Assembly (NCBI RefSeq): GCF_030486405.1
Contig: NZ_CP129613.1
Coordinates: 1,860,001-1,924,000 of the forward strand
Reading direction: 5' to 3'
DNA from: Mycolicibacterium sp. HK-90
Lineage (GTDB): Bacteria; Actinomycetota; Actinomycetes; Mycobacteriales; Mycobacteriaceae
Length of the DNA stretch: 64,000 bases
In this document: positions 41,539 through 50,082 of the stretch, piece by piece
Position numbering within the stretch: position 1 is the first letter of the stretch
Layout: the number at the start of each line of letters is the position of its first letter
The notes under the pieces: generated by a model
Database searches by the model: none
Told to the model about the DNA's origin: nothing
Seen by the model: only the letters and a program-made list of their open reading frames with translations
Translations under genes and position numbers: made by a program

Positions 41539-42318
41539 ATGTGTGGACGTTTCGCGGTGACCACCGATCCCGCGCTGCTGGCGCAGAAGATCCAGGCGCT
41601 CGATGAAAGCGCGGCGAGCGCATCGGGCACTGGTGGCGACAAGGATGTGTCGGGCCCCAACTACAACGTGGCTCCCACGACCACCATCAGCAGCGTGGTC
41701 AAACGGCACACCGAACCCGAGGACGAGTCGACCCGCCGGGTCCGCTCGATGCGGTGGGGGCTGATCCCGCCCTGGGTGAAAACGACCGAGGACGGCGGTC
41801 CGGACACCAAGGGCCCGCTGCTGATCAATGCGCGCTCCGACAAGGTCACCAGCTCGCCGGCGTTCCGCAACTCCGCGAAGAACAAGCGCTGCCTGATCCC
41901 GATGGACGGTTGGTACGAGTGGAAGCCCAATCCGGAGGCCGGAAAGAAGGGCGGCAAGACCCCGTTCTACATGTACGGCGCCGACGGAGAGCTGCTGTTC
42001 ATGGCGGGGCTGTGGACCACGTGGCGTCCCAAGGGCGCGCCCAAGGACGCCCCGCCGCTGCTCAGTTGCACGATCATCACCACCGATGCCGCGGGGCCGC
42101 TCGCCGAGATTCACGACCGGATGCCGCTGACCATCAGCGCACCCGACTGGGACCGGTGGCTGGACCCGGACGCGCCGATCGACGAGGGGCTGCTGCGCGG
42201 CCACGGCGATCTGGACCGAATCGCCGTGCGCGAGGTGTCCCGACTGGTCAACAGTGTGCGCAACAACGGCCCGGAGTTGATCGAGCCGGCCGAACCCGAA
42301 GAGATGGGACTGTTTTGA
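41539..42318 (+). CDS. SRAP/HMCES-family abasic-site crosslinking peptidase (YedK-like)
   Basis: This 259-residue protein binds abasic sites in single-stranded DNA and crosslinks through a Cys that becomes the N terminus after Met removal. The start must therefore be the ATG at 41539, giving MCGRF with Cys2; an ATG nine bases earlier (41530) would bury it. Other motifs: NYNVAPTT, RSMRWGLIPPWVK, INARSDKVTSSPAFRNSAKNKRCLIP, GWYEWK and HDRMPL with the catalytic His. The stop overlaps the next gene by four bases. Confidence 0.95.
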   Translation: MCGRFAVTTDPALLAQKIQALDESAASASGTGGDKDVSGPNYNVAPTTTISSVVKRHTEPEDESTRRVRSMRWGLIPPWVKTTEDGGPDTKGPLLINARSDKVTSSPAFRNSAKNKRCLIPMDGWYEWKPNPEAGKKGGKTPFYMYGADGELLFMAGLWTTWRPKGAPKDAPPLLSCTIITTDAAGPLAEIHDRMPLTISAPDWDRWLDPDAPIDEGLLRGHGDLDRIAVREVSRLVNSVRNNGPELIEPAEPEEMGLF

Positions 42319-43799
42319 GCGGCGCCGTCATCGACGCGATCGGCGCCGATCTCCGGTCGGCCGGTTACACCACCGACGGGGTGGCCGCGCTGCTGGGCGC
42401 CGACGCCGACGCCGCGCTGGGCCGCGGAGTGTGGTGGCCCGCGCTGCGGGCAACCCGTGCCGCGCCGGCCGAGCGGCAGCCGCTGGCCGTGCTGGTGCGC
42501 CTGTTCCTGCTGGGCACCGACGAGACGCCTGCCTCTGTCGAGGCGGCCTTCCCGTCGGTCGGCCTGCAGGCGTTGGCCGCCGACGGCGTTGTCGAGTTCA
42601 ACGGTGACGTGGTGCGGGCGGCCCTGGACATCCGCCCGCACAGTGACGGCGCGCGGGATTTCTACGTGGTGTCCGACCAGGATGCCGCCGTGCGTCGCGG
42701 GCCGCTACGCCACGACCACGTGCTCGGTATCGGTGGTGCATCCATCTCGCTGGCCCGCGCCGTCACCCGCAATCCCGTAGGACGCGCACTGGACCTGGGT
42801 ACCGGATGCGGCATCCAGGCACTGCATCTCAACGCGCACTGCGACGAGATCGTGGCGACCGACACCAACGAGCGGGCACTGGCCTTGGCGGCGATGACCG
42901 CGCGGCTGGGCGGCATGTCGTGGGATCTGCGGCACGGCAGCATGTTCGAACCGGTGGCCGGTGAACGTTTCGACCTGATCGTTTCGAACCCGCCGTTCGT
43001 GGTCGGCTCGGGTGCCCGCGATTACATCTATCGCGACTCGGGCCTGGCTGGAGATGCGTTGTGTCAGAGCCTCATCGAGCAGGTCGGTGATCACCTGCGG
43101 CCGGGCGGGACCGCGCACATCATGGCCAACTGGATTGTGCGCGACGGGCAGGACTGGCGGGACCGCGTCTCCGGCTGGCTGGCCGGGACCGGCCTGCATG
43201 CCTGGGTGGTGCAGCGTGAACTGGCCGACCCGGTCAGCTATGTCTCGTTGTGGCTGGCCGACGCCGGGGAGGACCTCGACCGGCAGGCGCAGCGTGGCGG
43301 CCAGTGGCTCGAGTGGTTCACCGAGCAGAACATCGCCGGTATCGGCATGGGAATGATCTCGTTGCGGGTGCCGCGGGACGGGGAGTCGCCCGAGCAGATC
43401 CTCGAGGAGATCACCGGAGCCGACGAGGCGCTCACCGGCACCGAAGTGGACGCGTTCTTCGCCCGGCGCGCCTATCTGCGCGACACCTCCGACGACGCGC
43501 TGTTGGCGGTCCGGCTCTCGACGGCGCCGGTGTTCTTGGAGGAACAGTTCCTGCCCGGCGCCGAGGGCTGGCAGCAGGTCGGTGCGGCGGTGCGCCGTCC
43601 GGGTGGCCCGGCCGCCGTCATCGGGGTCGACGAGGTCATGCGGGCCCTGCTGGCCGGTTGTCGTGGCGAGGTCCCGCTGGGCACCTTGATCGAATTGCTG
43701 GCCACCCATCACGGGGTGGATGCCGACGCACTGGCGCAGGCGGCACTGCCAGAAGTGCGCGCGGCGATCGGACGCGGAATCCTCTACCAGGCGGAATGA
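42315..43799 (+). CDS. Class I SAM-dependent methyltransferase with flanking domains
   Basis: The 494-residue protein starts at a TTG overlapping the SRAP stop (TTGA), so translation is coupled. An N-terminal helical domain (about 1-130) is followed by SAM motif I ALDLGTGCGIQALHL at about residue 158, the acidic VATDTNERAL, and SNPPFVVGSG at about residue 225. The NPPF motif belongs to amino- or base-modifying methyltransferases of the HemK/RlmG type. The C-terminal region (about 340-494) is a further conserved domain without known function. The substrate is probably RNA or protein, but this is inference. Confidence 0.82.
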   Translation: MSGAVIDAIGADLRSAGYTTDGVAALLGADADAALGRGVWWPALRATRAAPAERQPLAVLVRLFLLGTDETPASVEAAFPSVGLQALAADGVVEFNGDVVRAALDIRPHSDGARDFYVVSDQDAAVRRGPLRHDHVLGIGGASISLARAVTRNPVGRALDLGTGCGIQALHLNAHCDEIVATDTNERALALAAMTARLGGMSWDLRHGSMFEPVAGERFDLIVSNPPFVVGSGARDYIYRDSGLAGDALCQSLIEQVGDHLRPGGTAHIMANWIVRDGQDWRDRVSGWLAGTGLHAWVVQRELADPVSYVSLWLADAGEDLDRQAQRGGQWLEWFTEQNIAGIGMGMISLRVPRDGESPEQILEEITGADEALTGTEVDAFFARRAYLRDTSDDALLAVRLSTAPVFLEEQFLPGAEGWQQVGAAVRRPGGPAAVIGVDEVMRALLAGCRGEVPLGTLIELLATHHGVDADALAQAALPEVRAAIGRGILYQAE

Positions 43800-43807
43800 C
43801 GACACTT

Positions 43808-43841
43808 TAGAGAATTCCTCGGTTTTGCTAGAGTATTTCTC
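43808..43841. promoter_or_regulatory. Direct-repeat operator candidate upstream of the TetR gene
   Basis: TAGAGAATTCCTC (43808-43820) and TAGAGTATTTCTC (43829-43841) differ at two positions and start 21 bp apart, two helical turns. Each contains a GAG-N5-CTC dyad. The second ends directly at the GTG start. This is a likely autoregulatory operator/promoter. Confidence 0.6.
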
Positions 43842-44426
43842 GTGCCACCGTCCAGGGCCAGAGGTGCACGCGACCGGCTGATGTCGATTGCGCGCCGTCG
43901 GTTCGCCGCCGAGGGGACGATCGCCCCGACACTCGACGAGGTGCGGCGTGAGGCCGAGGTGAGCGTCGGATCGCTCTACCATCACTTCCCGGACAAAGCC
44001 GCACTGGCGGCGGCGGTCTACGCGCAGATCATGGCCGAGTACCAGGACGGTTTCCTGGCCATGCTGCGCGATCAGGCCACGGCCGAGGACGGGATCCGGG
44101 GCGGCGTCCGCAACCATCTGAACTGGGTTGCGGCCCACCGCGGCGAGGCCGTGCTTCTGCTCGGCGACCGGCGGGACAGCGCCGAGCTGGCCGAGTCCAA
44201 CCGGAACTTCTTCGCGGCCATCCGCGACTGGTGGCGCCCCCACCACACCTACGGGGCGCTGGTGGCGCTTCGGCCCGGCGTCACAGCCGCACTGTGGCTC
44301 GGTCCCGCTCAGGAGTACGCCCGCTACTGGGTGTCCGGCGGCGTCGGCGGCATGGAAGACGACGTCGTCGAGACATTTGCCGATGCGGCATGGAAAGCAT
44401 TGCAAGCCAGACCAATTGAGGAGTAG
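43842..44426 (+). CDS. TetR-family transcriptional regulator
   Basis: This 194-residue regulator has a standard N-terminal HTH: PTLDEVRREAEVSVGSLYHHFPDKAALAAAVY. The ligand domain is variable, with Trp-rich segments IRDWWRPHHTYG. Start GTG 43842, directly after the repeat region. The enoyl-CoA hydratase starts five bases after its stop, so the regulator probably controls a two-gene operon for degradation of an acyl-CoA. The ligand is probably an acyl-CoA or related compound (inference). Confidence 0.87.
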   Translation: MPPSRARGARDRLMSIARRRFAAEGTIAPTLDEVRREAEVSVGSLYHHFPDKAALAAAVYAQIMAEYQDGFLAMLRDQATAEDGIRGGVRNHLNWVAAHRGEAVLLLGDRRDSAELAESNRNFFAAIRDWWRPHHTYGALVALRPGVTAALWLGPAQEYARYWVSGGVGGMEDDVVETFADAAWKALQARPIEE

Positions 44427-44431
44427 TTCCG

Positions 44432-45274
44432 ATGGGCAAGCCCTTGTATCGCAGCATGGTGGCCGATGGTGACGATTCGGATGCCCCGCAGCGGGTGGTC
44501 GTCGAACGCAGCGGCGATCGTGCGGTGGTGACGCTCGACGAGCCCGACCGGCTGAATGTGCTGTCCGCGCCGCTGGTCCGCCAACTGCGTCGCGCACTCG
44601 AGGAGCTGGCGGCCGACGACGATATTCGTTCCGTGGTGTTGACGGGCTCCGATCCGGGCTTCAGCGCGGGAGGCGACCTGCGGATGATGCGTTCGGCCAT
44701 CGAGAGTCGGTACCAGGCCGAGGGAACCGCGGACGTATGGCGTTGGATACGGCGCGAATTCGGTGGCATCGCCCGGCTCATCGCCGGTGCGGACACCATC
44801 TTCGTGGCTGCCCTCAACGGTCCGGCGGCCGGTGTCGGGTTGGCCTGGGCGCTCACATGCGATCTGACGATCGCCAGTGAACGGGCCGTCATCGTGCCCG
44901 CTTTCGCCCGCCTCGGATTGATCCCCGAGGTGGGCACCAGTTGGGCACTGACCCGGCGACTCGGCTACCAGGGCGCGCTGGCGTACTACCTCAAGGGTGA
45001 ACACATCGACGCCGAAACCGCGCAGCGGCTCGGATTGGTCCATGAGGTCGTCGCGCACGAGGAACTGCTCGCGGTGGCAGATGAGTGGTGCTCACGCGTC
45101 GCCGCGCTGCCACCGCACGCGGTCGCCATGGCAAAACCCCTGCTGCGTGCCGCGGCCGATGCCAGTTGGAACGACGCGCTCACGCTCGAAGAGTTCGCCG
45201 AACCCACCTGTTTCACCACCGCCGCCTTCGCCGACAGCGTCGAGACCATGCTCTCGGGTGGAACGCGGCGCTAG
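44432..45274 (+). CDS. Enoyl-CoA hydratase/isomerase family protein
   Basis: The 280-residue crotonase-fold enzyme has the oxyanion hole segments GFSAGGDLRMM (first) and FVAALNGPAAGVGLAWALTCDL (second). The catalytic region reads FARLGLIPEVGTSWALTRRLG. Reaction: hydration or isomerisation of an enoyl-CoA; the substrate chain is unknown. ATG follows a GAGGAG that overlaps the tetR stop. The following gene is convergent, with its stop 24 bp away. The crotonase trimer contacts at the C terminus appear normal. Confidence 0.88.
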   Translation: MGKPLYRSMVADGDDSDAPQRVVVERSGDRAVVTLDEPDRLNVLSAPLVRQLRRALEELAADDDIRSVVLTGSDPGFSAGGDLRMMRSAIESRYQAEGTADVWRWIRREFGGIARLIAGADTIFVAALNGPAAGVGLAWALTCDLTIASERAVIVPAFARLGLIPEVGTSWALTRRLGYQGALAYYLKGEHIDAETAQRLGLVHEVVAHEELLAVADEWCSRVAALPPHAVAMAKPLLRAAADASWNDALTLEEFAEPTCFTTAAFADSVETMLSGGTRR

Positions 45275-45298
45275 ACTTCCGTCGTATTCGGCCCTGCG

Positions 45299-46494
45299 TC
45301 ACCGGGATTCGGTCGAGAGGTGTTCGAGAACCGCGTGGGCGGCACGGACTCGTGCGGCGATCGGGTAGTTCTTGTTCGCGAGCATCACCAGGCCGATCCG
45401 TTTGTCGGGCACGAACACGGCATACGCGCCGAACCCATCTGTCGAGCCGGTCTTGTTGAACAGCGCCGGAGCCGGGGCGGGCTCAGGAGTGCGCGGCGTC
45501 GCCGGGTGGGGCTGCATGGCCATGGTGGCTGAGTTCCCGGCCAACAGCCGGTCGAGGGTGACCGGGTAGGGATACTGCTCCCAGCCGAGCCCTTGGACCA
45601 TGTCGCCCACCGTGAAGTATCCGACGTGCGTTCCCGCGACAGCATCGCGCATCGGTGCCTCGACATCGTCGGGCGCGATATTGGTCTCGACGAACCGGAG
45701 CAGGTCGGCCGCAGAGGTTTTGACGCCGTAGGCTTCGGCATCGAAAACGCCGGGGTTCACCCGCACCGGTTCGTTGTCGGCGTCGTAGCCCCAGGCGTAG
45801 TTGTCCATCTGGGCCGGCGGCACGTGGATGTAGCTGTTGTGCAACCTCAGCTTCGGGAAGATCTCCGCCTGGATCAGGTCGCCGAAATCACGGTTCATCG
45901 CGAGGGCGGTGAGGTGGCCGAGCAGCCCGATGTGGGGTTGGAGTATCGCCGCTGTCGGCCGGGAGCGGCATCGGGTGTCCACTGCCGAAAGTAGTTCACC
46001 ATCTGGGTGTCATCGGTGATCTCAGGCGGGAACTGCAGGGGCAAACCGCCCGCCGTGTAGGTGCCGAGGTTGAGCAAATTGGCCTTGTCGACGGCGGTGC
46101 CCGTCAACTGCGGCAGGTAGGTGCTGGGGTGATCGTCCAGCGAGATTCTGCCGAGTGCGTGCGCGTACGCCGCCAGTGTCCCGGTGAATGTCTTACTGAC
46201 CGAACCGATCTCGAAGAGGGTGTCCCGGCTCACCGGCGAGCCGCTTTGCTTGGAGGCGACGCCGAAATCGAAGTAGCGCTGTTGGCCGTCCATCGTCACC
46301 GCCACGGCCATGCCGGGAATGTCGTACTCGGTCATGAGTGGCCGAAACGTCCGGTCCACGGCGGCCGCGAGCGCGTCGGGACTGCCGGCAGCAATGGGGT
46401 TGGCCGGTGTGCAGAGCAAGATGATGGCGAGGAGTGGTGGGGTGACCACCTTGGCGCACGTCCTCAACGGGCGTCCCTTCGGAGCTGGAACCAT
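45299..46494 (-). pseudogene. Class C beta-lactamase (AmpC-like), frameshifted
   Basis: Two overlapping frames together encode one serine beta-lactamase/penicillin-binding-like protein of about 398 residues. The N-terminal frame (46494 down) has a signal peptide and SVSK (active-site SxxK). It reaches the YSN motif and then runs out of frame. The C-terminal frame resumes at IGLLGHL and contains [10 protein letters not shown] (KTG). The frame change is at about 45932-45933, where CCCACATCGGG appears to have lost one base. It is an exported class C-type enzyme if intact. As written it is broken at the YSN motif. Sequencing error is an alternative. Confidence 0.85.
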
Positions 46495-46511
46495 CTGTCA
46501 GGCAGTGTGAG

Positions 46512-47300
46512 TCACGCTGTGCGGCGTGCGGTCACCACCGCATACGGCGCGCCGAAGGCCACCCGGCCGTCACCGTCGGCCTGTGCCTCCAGGGCGGCGG
46601 CAAAAGCCTCGAGCAGTCGGGCGCGCGTTGCCTCATCCAAGCGGCCGAGCAAGTCGACGTGCATCGGCGATTCGTGCGAGATGAACCGCACCCCGGACTC
46701 GACGGAGTCGAACCGCCAAGTGAGCGAACCGGATTCGATGTGTATCTGATCGAATGCGCCGGCCAGGCGTGAGTGCGCGATGTCGGCGACGCCCCACTGG
46801 TCGGGAGAGTAGGCCGACGCCGGCGGCTGACCCAGGGTTTCGATGATCGGGTTGTAGAACGGGTTGCCGGTCTCGTCGCGCACCCAGGTGGAGAACGCGA
46901 ACACTCCGCCCGGGGACAGCAGCCGGGCCACCTCGGCGACCAGGCTGGTGGGCTCGACGAAGATGATGCCCATGTTCGACACCGCCGTGCCGAACCCGCC
47001 GTCGGCCAGGCCGGTATCGGCGGCATCGGCGACCACCCACCGCACCGCGTCCGCCCCGGGCCGCTCGGCGGCGATCGAGATCAGCTCGGCGGTCAGGTCC
47101 ACGCCGGTGACGCGGGCGCCGGCCTCGACGGCGGCCAGCGCGGCGCTTCCGGTGCCGCAGGCCAGATCGACCAGCTCGGTGTCGGCGACGGGCCGGCGCC
47201 GGTCGGCAGCGGCGACGACCTCACCGGCGATGACGGCGATCTGATCGGCGACAGCCTGATAGCGGCCGGCCGCCCAGTTGGTGGGTTGTGGGTCAGACAT
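46512..47300 (-). CDS. SAM-dependent methyltransferase
   Basis: This is a 262-residue class I methyltransferase of the UbiE/Methyltransf_11 type. Motif I: ELVDLACGTGSAALAAVEAG at about residues 42-61. Motif IV-like: GGFGTAVSNMGIIFVEP, then LLSPGGVFAFSTWV. ATG 47300 gives MSDPQPTNWAAGRYQAVADQIA, which begins the family domain. The track start further upstream is unlikely. The substrate is unknown. It is 17 bp from the start of the beta-lactamase pseudogene and is separated from the SDR by a hairpin. Confidence 0.86.
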   Translation of the reverse strand: MSDPQPTNWAAGRYQAVADQIAVIAGEVVAAADRRRPVADTELVDLACGTGSAALAAVEAGARVTGVDLTAELISIAAERPGADAVRWVVADAADTGLADGGFGTAVSNMGIIFVEPTSLVAEVARLLSPGGVFAFSTWVRDETGNPFYNPIIETLGQPPASAYSPDQWGVADIAHSRLAGAFDQIHIESGSLTWRFDSVESGVRFISHESPMHVDLLGRLDEATRARLLEAFAAALEAQADGDGRVAFGAPYAVVTARRTA

Positions 47301-47357
47301 GCAGACGAGCCTAGATAGATTCGCCGTCGCGCGGTGGATTGCGCAGGCCCGAACCAC

Positions 47358-47396
47358 ATTCAGCGCACGCTCGCCGACCGCGAGCGTGCGCTGAAT
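47358..47396. terminator. 17-bp perfect hairpin
   Basis: ATTCAGCGCACGCTCGC (47358-47374) pairs perfectly with 47380-47396 around a CGACC loop. It lies past the stop of the SDR gene and before the start of the methyltransferase, so it probably ends SDR transcription. No U-tract is present on either strand. Confidence 0.7.
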
Positions 47397-47444
47397 GCCG
47401 GTGGTGTGCGGCGTGTCGGGCAGCAGACCCGCACGTCTCGCGGA

Positions 47445-48293
47445 TCAGGGCTGGACGTATCCCGGCGGGTTGGGGGTATCCACCCACAGGTCGACACCGA
47501 GATCCGAGCCGGGCACACAGTCGTACACGGACAGGTCGGTGACCCCGTTCGCGAGCAGGACGTCCTCGCAGAGCAGGCTCTGGCCGGTGTACTCGCGGGC
47601 CGGCTTGTTGAAGATCACGTACGCGGCGTCCGCGTAGACGTCGGGCTTGCGCGCCCGGCCCATCGCCTCGTCACCGCCCAGCAGGTTCTGCACCGCGGCC
47701 GTGGCCACCAGGGTGCGGGGCCACAGCGTGTTCGACGCGATGCCCGCCTCGCGCATCTCCTCGGCGATACCCAATGCGCACAACGTCATGCCGTACTTGG
47801 CCATCATGTACGCGGTCGGCTTGAGCCACTCGGACTCCAGCCGGATCGGCGGCGAGAGGGTGAGGATGTGGGGGTTCTCCCGGCCCTTCATGTGTGGGAT
47901 GCAGGCCTGCGACACCGCGTAGGTGCCGCGGATCTGGATGCCGTTCATCAGGTCGAAGCGTTTGAGCGGTACCTCCTCGATCGACCCGAGGTTGATCGCG
48001 GAGGCGTTGTTGACGCACAGGTCGATACCGCCGAACTGGGCGACCGCTTGTTCTACTGCGGAGGCCACCGAGTCGCCGTCGCGGACGTCACCGACGATCG
48101 GCAGGGCTTGCCCGCCGGCCTCCTCGATCTCCTTGGCGGCCGTGTACACGGTGCCCTCGAGCTTGGGATGAGGTTCGGCGGTCTTGGCGACCAGCGCGAT
48201 GTTGGCGCCGTCGGCTGCGGCGCGTTTGGCGATCGCCAGGCCGATACCGCGGCTGGCGCCGGAGATGAACATGGTCTTCCCGGACAGAGTCAT
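47445..48293 (-). CDS. Short-chain dehydrogenase/reductase (HSDL2-like, Rv3224-like)
   Basis: This 282-residue NAD(P)-dependent SDR has a cofactor loop SGASRGIGLAIAKR, NNAS strand motif (CVNNASAIN), Ser region LTLSPPIRLES and active-site Y with K in AYMMAKYG. The long C-terminal part with a WPRTLVAT segment is typical of the hydroxysteroid-dehydrogenase-like 2 group. The substrate is unknown. ATG 48293 is 97 bp from the divergent metallothionein gene. Confidence 0.88.
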   Translation of the reverse strand: MTLSGKTMFISGASRGIGLAIAKRAAADGANIALVAKTAEPHPKLEGTVYTAAKEIEEAGGQALPIVGDVRDGDSVASAVEQAVAQFGGIDLCVNNASAINLGSIEEVPLKRFDLMNGIQIRGTYAVSQACIPHMKGRENPHILTLSPPIRLESEWLKPTAYMMAKYGMTLCALGIAEEMREAGIASNTLWPRTLVATAAVQNLLGGDEAMGRARKPDVYADAAYVIFNKPAREYTGQSLLCEDVLLANGVTDLSVYDCVPGSDLGVDLWVDTPNPPGYVQP

Positions 48294-48390
48294 AGAGACA
48301 CGATAGGCCGACCGATTTGCATTGATTTCGCAGCGTCAGGGCCGTGGCGGGGAGGACGATGGAAGTCGGCTGCGACAGGATGGAGGAGAC

Positions 48391-48540
48391 ATGAGCGTCG
48401 TCCCGGCAGGCACCGTGCTGACTTGTGCACACGAGGGCTGCGGGTGCCGGATACGCGTCGAGTCGGAGTGCCACTGCGAGGGCCCCGAAAGCAGCTACAA
48501 GTGCACGTGCGGCGCGGAGATGGTGCCGGTCACCGAATAG
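48391..48540 (+). CDS. mymT: Cys-rich metallothionein, MymT-like
   Basis: This is a 49-residue cytosolic metal-binding protein with seven Cys at 12, 17, 19, 27, 29, 38 and 40, arranged as C-x4-CxC, CxC, CxC. The core CAHEGCGCRIRVESECHC closely follows M. tuberculosis MymT, which binds Cu(I) and protects against copper. GGAGGAG is directly upstream of ATG 48391. I see no TACCC...GGGTA-type RicR palindrome in the 97 bp upstream. It is convergent with the VanY-like peptidase gene, with its stop one base away. Confidence 0.9.
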   Translation: MSVVPAGTVLTCAHEGCGCRIRVESECHCEGPESSYKCTCGAEMVPVTE

Positions 48541-48541
48541 G

Positions 48542-49093
48542 TCAGCCCGCCGCGTCGGCCTGCAACGGCGGGCAGTTGCCCGCCGGGTCGGCCACCAGTT
48601 CGAAATGCCACAGCTCGTTGGCGTAGATCTGGCACAGGCCGAACCGCGCGCCGTTGGCGATCAGCCAATGATCGGCCTCGGGTCCGCCGATATCGACGGC
48701 CTCTCCGGACACGTGCCGCGACGCGGTCGGCGTCTGGACGTACTGGCGGGCCGCCGCGAGGCTGCCGTAGGTCTGCACCGCCTGATCCAGCAGCGATTGC
48801 TGGAACTCGGCCGACCGCCACCCGGAGTTGACCGTCATGGTCACCCCCTCGGCGGCCGCGGCGGTGGCGGCGTTCTGGATGGCGGCGAGCAGCCGCGGAT
48901 CCAACCGGCCGATCGCCGGATCCTGTACATCGAACGGGGTCAGCGCCTGCCCGTCCGGCAGTGAGCCGTCACCCTGGTGCATCGGGACGGAGTCGTCGAC
49001 CAGCCGGATCTGCGGCGCGGGGGTGGACGTGCCGAGCAGGGCCGCCACTGCGGCGACCGTCGAGGCCGTGCTCGCGACCATCATCATCGGCAT
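48542..49093 (-). CDS. M15-family D-Ala-D-Ala carboxypeptidase-like (VanY-like)
   Basis: This 183-residue exported peptidase has a hydrophobic N-terminal stretch (MVASTASTVAAVAALLG). Zinc ligands: SRHVSGEAVDIGG (HxxxxxxD) and ELWHFEL (catalytic Glu and the second His). The GWRS segment precedes them. Probably it trims peptidoglycan stem peptides. Start not certain: ATG 49093 starts MPMMM; a GTG at 49105 is also in frame. Confidence 0.87.
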   Translation of the reverse strand: MPMMMVASTASTVAAVAALLGTSTPAPQIRLVDDSVPMHQGDGSLPDGQALTPFDVQDPAIGRLDPRLLAAIQNAATAAAAEGVTMTVNSGWRSAEFQQSLLDQAVQTYGSLAAARQYVQTPTASRHVSGEAVDIGGPEADHWLIANGARFGLCQIYANELWHFELVADPAGNCPPLQADAAG

Positions 49094-49106
49094 CACTGTG
49101 ACCACA

Positions 49107-50024
49107 CTACGGCCGTCCGCGCGCGATCACCGGCTCGAGCCGGTCGACCAGCGCTTCGATCTCGGCCACGTTCTTCAGCCGATCCGGTACCCAGGCCAGG
49201 GCGATCCGGGCCGGTGCCCAGGTGCTCTCGTCGATCGGCACCAGGGTGAACTCCGGGGGCGAGAAGATCTTGCCGATCAATGATTCGGGTGCGTAGGGCA
49301 CCACCGCGACCAGGTGGCGGTTGAACACCTGTGCGGCCATCTCCAGCTCGCCACCGAACTGGTTGGTGGTGCGCACGATGCGGGTCACCCCGCGCGCGTT
49401 GAGAGCCCGGGTCAGCCCGGCCAGCATGACGGGATTGGGCCGGGCGAAGTCGATGACCACGTCGCGATCGCGCAATTCCTCGATCGACACCAGATCCTTG
49501 CCGGCCAGGGGATCGTCGAAACGGACCGCCACCGCACCCTGGAAGGTGGCCACCACCCGGTAGTGCAGTCGTTTGTCCGAGGTCGGCAGGTGGATCAGGC
49601 CGAGGTCGAGGTGGCCGGACACGAGCTTGGCCGTCACCTCCGCGGCCGACCCGGGGACGCTGAACTCGGTCGGCACCGGTAGATCGGCCACCGCCGACTG
49701 GACCTGTGCCACGAAATCCGACGGCGCATAGGCGGTGGCACCGACCCGGACCGTGACGGCGCCCTCGGTGAGCCGGGTGGCGGTGGCCTTCAAATCGTCG
49801 ACCTGGCGCAGGATTTCGCGGGCGGGCCCGAGCAGCTTGGTGCCCAGCGGGGTCAGCCGGACCTCGTGGTAGTTGCGCTCGAACAGTTGTCCGCCGAGCT
49901 CTGACTCCAGCAGCTTGATCTGCTTGCTCAACGGCGGCGGCGTGATCATCAGCCGGTCGGCGGCCCGCTTGAAGTGCAATTCCTCGGCGACCGCCACGAA
50001 GTACCTGAGTCTGGTGAAGTCCAT
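49107..50024 (-). CDS. LysR-family transcriptional regulator
   Basis: The 305-residue regulator has an N-terminal winged helix: FTRLRYFVAVAEELHFKRAADRLMITPPPLSKQIKLLE. An effector domain follows from about residue 90 (VTVRVGATAYAPSDFVAQVQSAV). It is the last gene on the reverse strand after the acyl-CoA dehydrogenase/CoA-transferase group, 58 bp after the transferase stop. So it is probably part of, or follows, that transcript and regulates it. ATG 50024 is set by the HTH. Confidence 0.88.
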   Translation of the reverse strand: MDFTRLRYFVAVAEELHFKRAADRLMITPPPLSKQIKLLESELGGQLFERNYHEVRLTPLGTKLLGPAREILRQVDDLKATATRLTEGAVTVRVGATAYAPSDFVAQVQSAVADLPVPTEFSVPGSAAEVTAKLVSGHLDLGLIHLPTSDKRLHYRVVATFQGAVAVRFDDPLAGKDLVSIEELRDRDVVIDFARPNPVMLAGLTRALNARGVTRIVRTTNQFGGELEMAAQVFNRHLVAVVPYAPESLIGKIFSPPEFTLVPIDESTWAPARIALAWVPDRLKNVAEIEALVDRLEPVIARGRP

Positions 50025-50082
50025 GCGGTCATTTCCGGCGATTCGAGGGTGGGGTGACCCACGAATGGTACGAGACCGGTGA

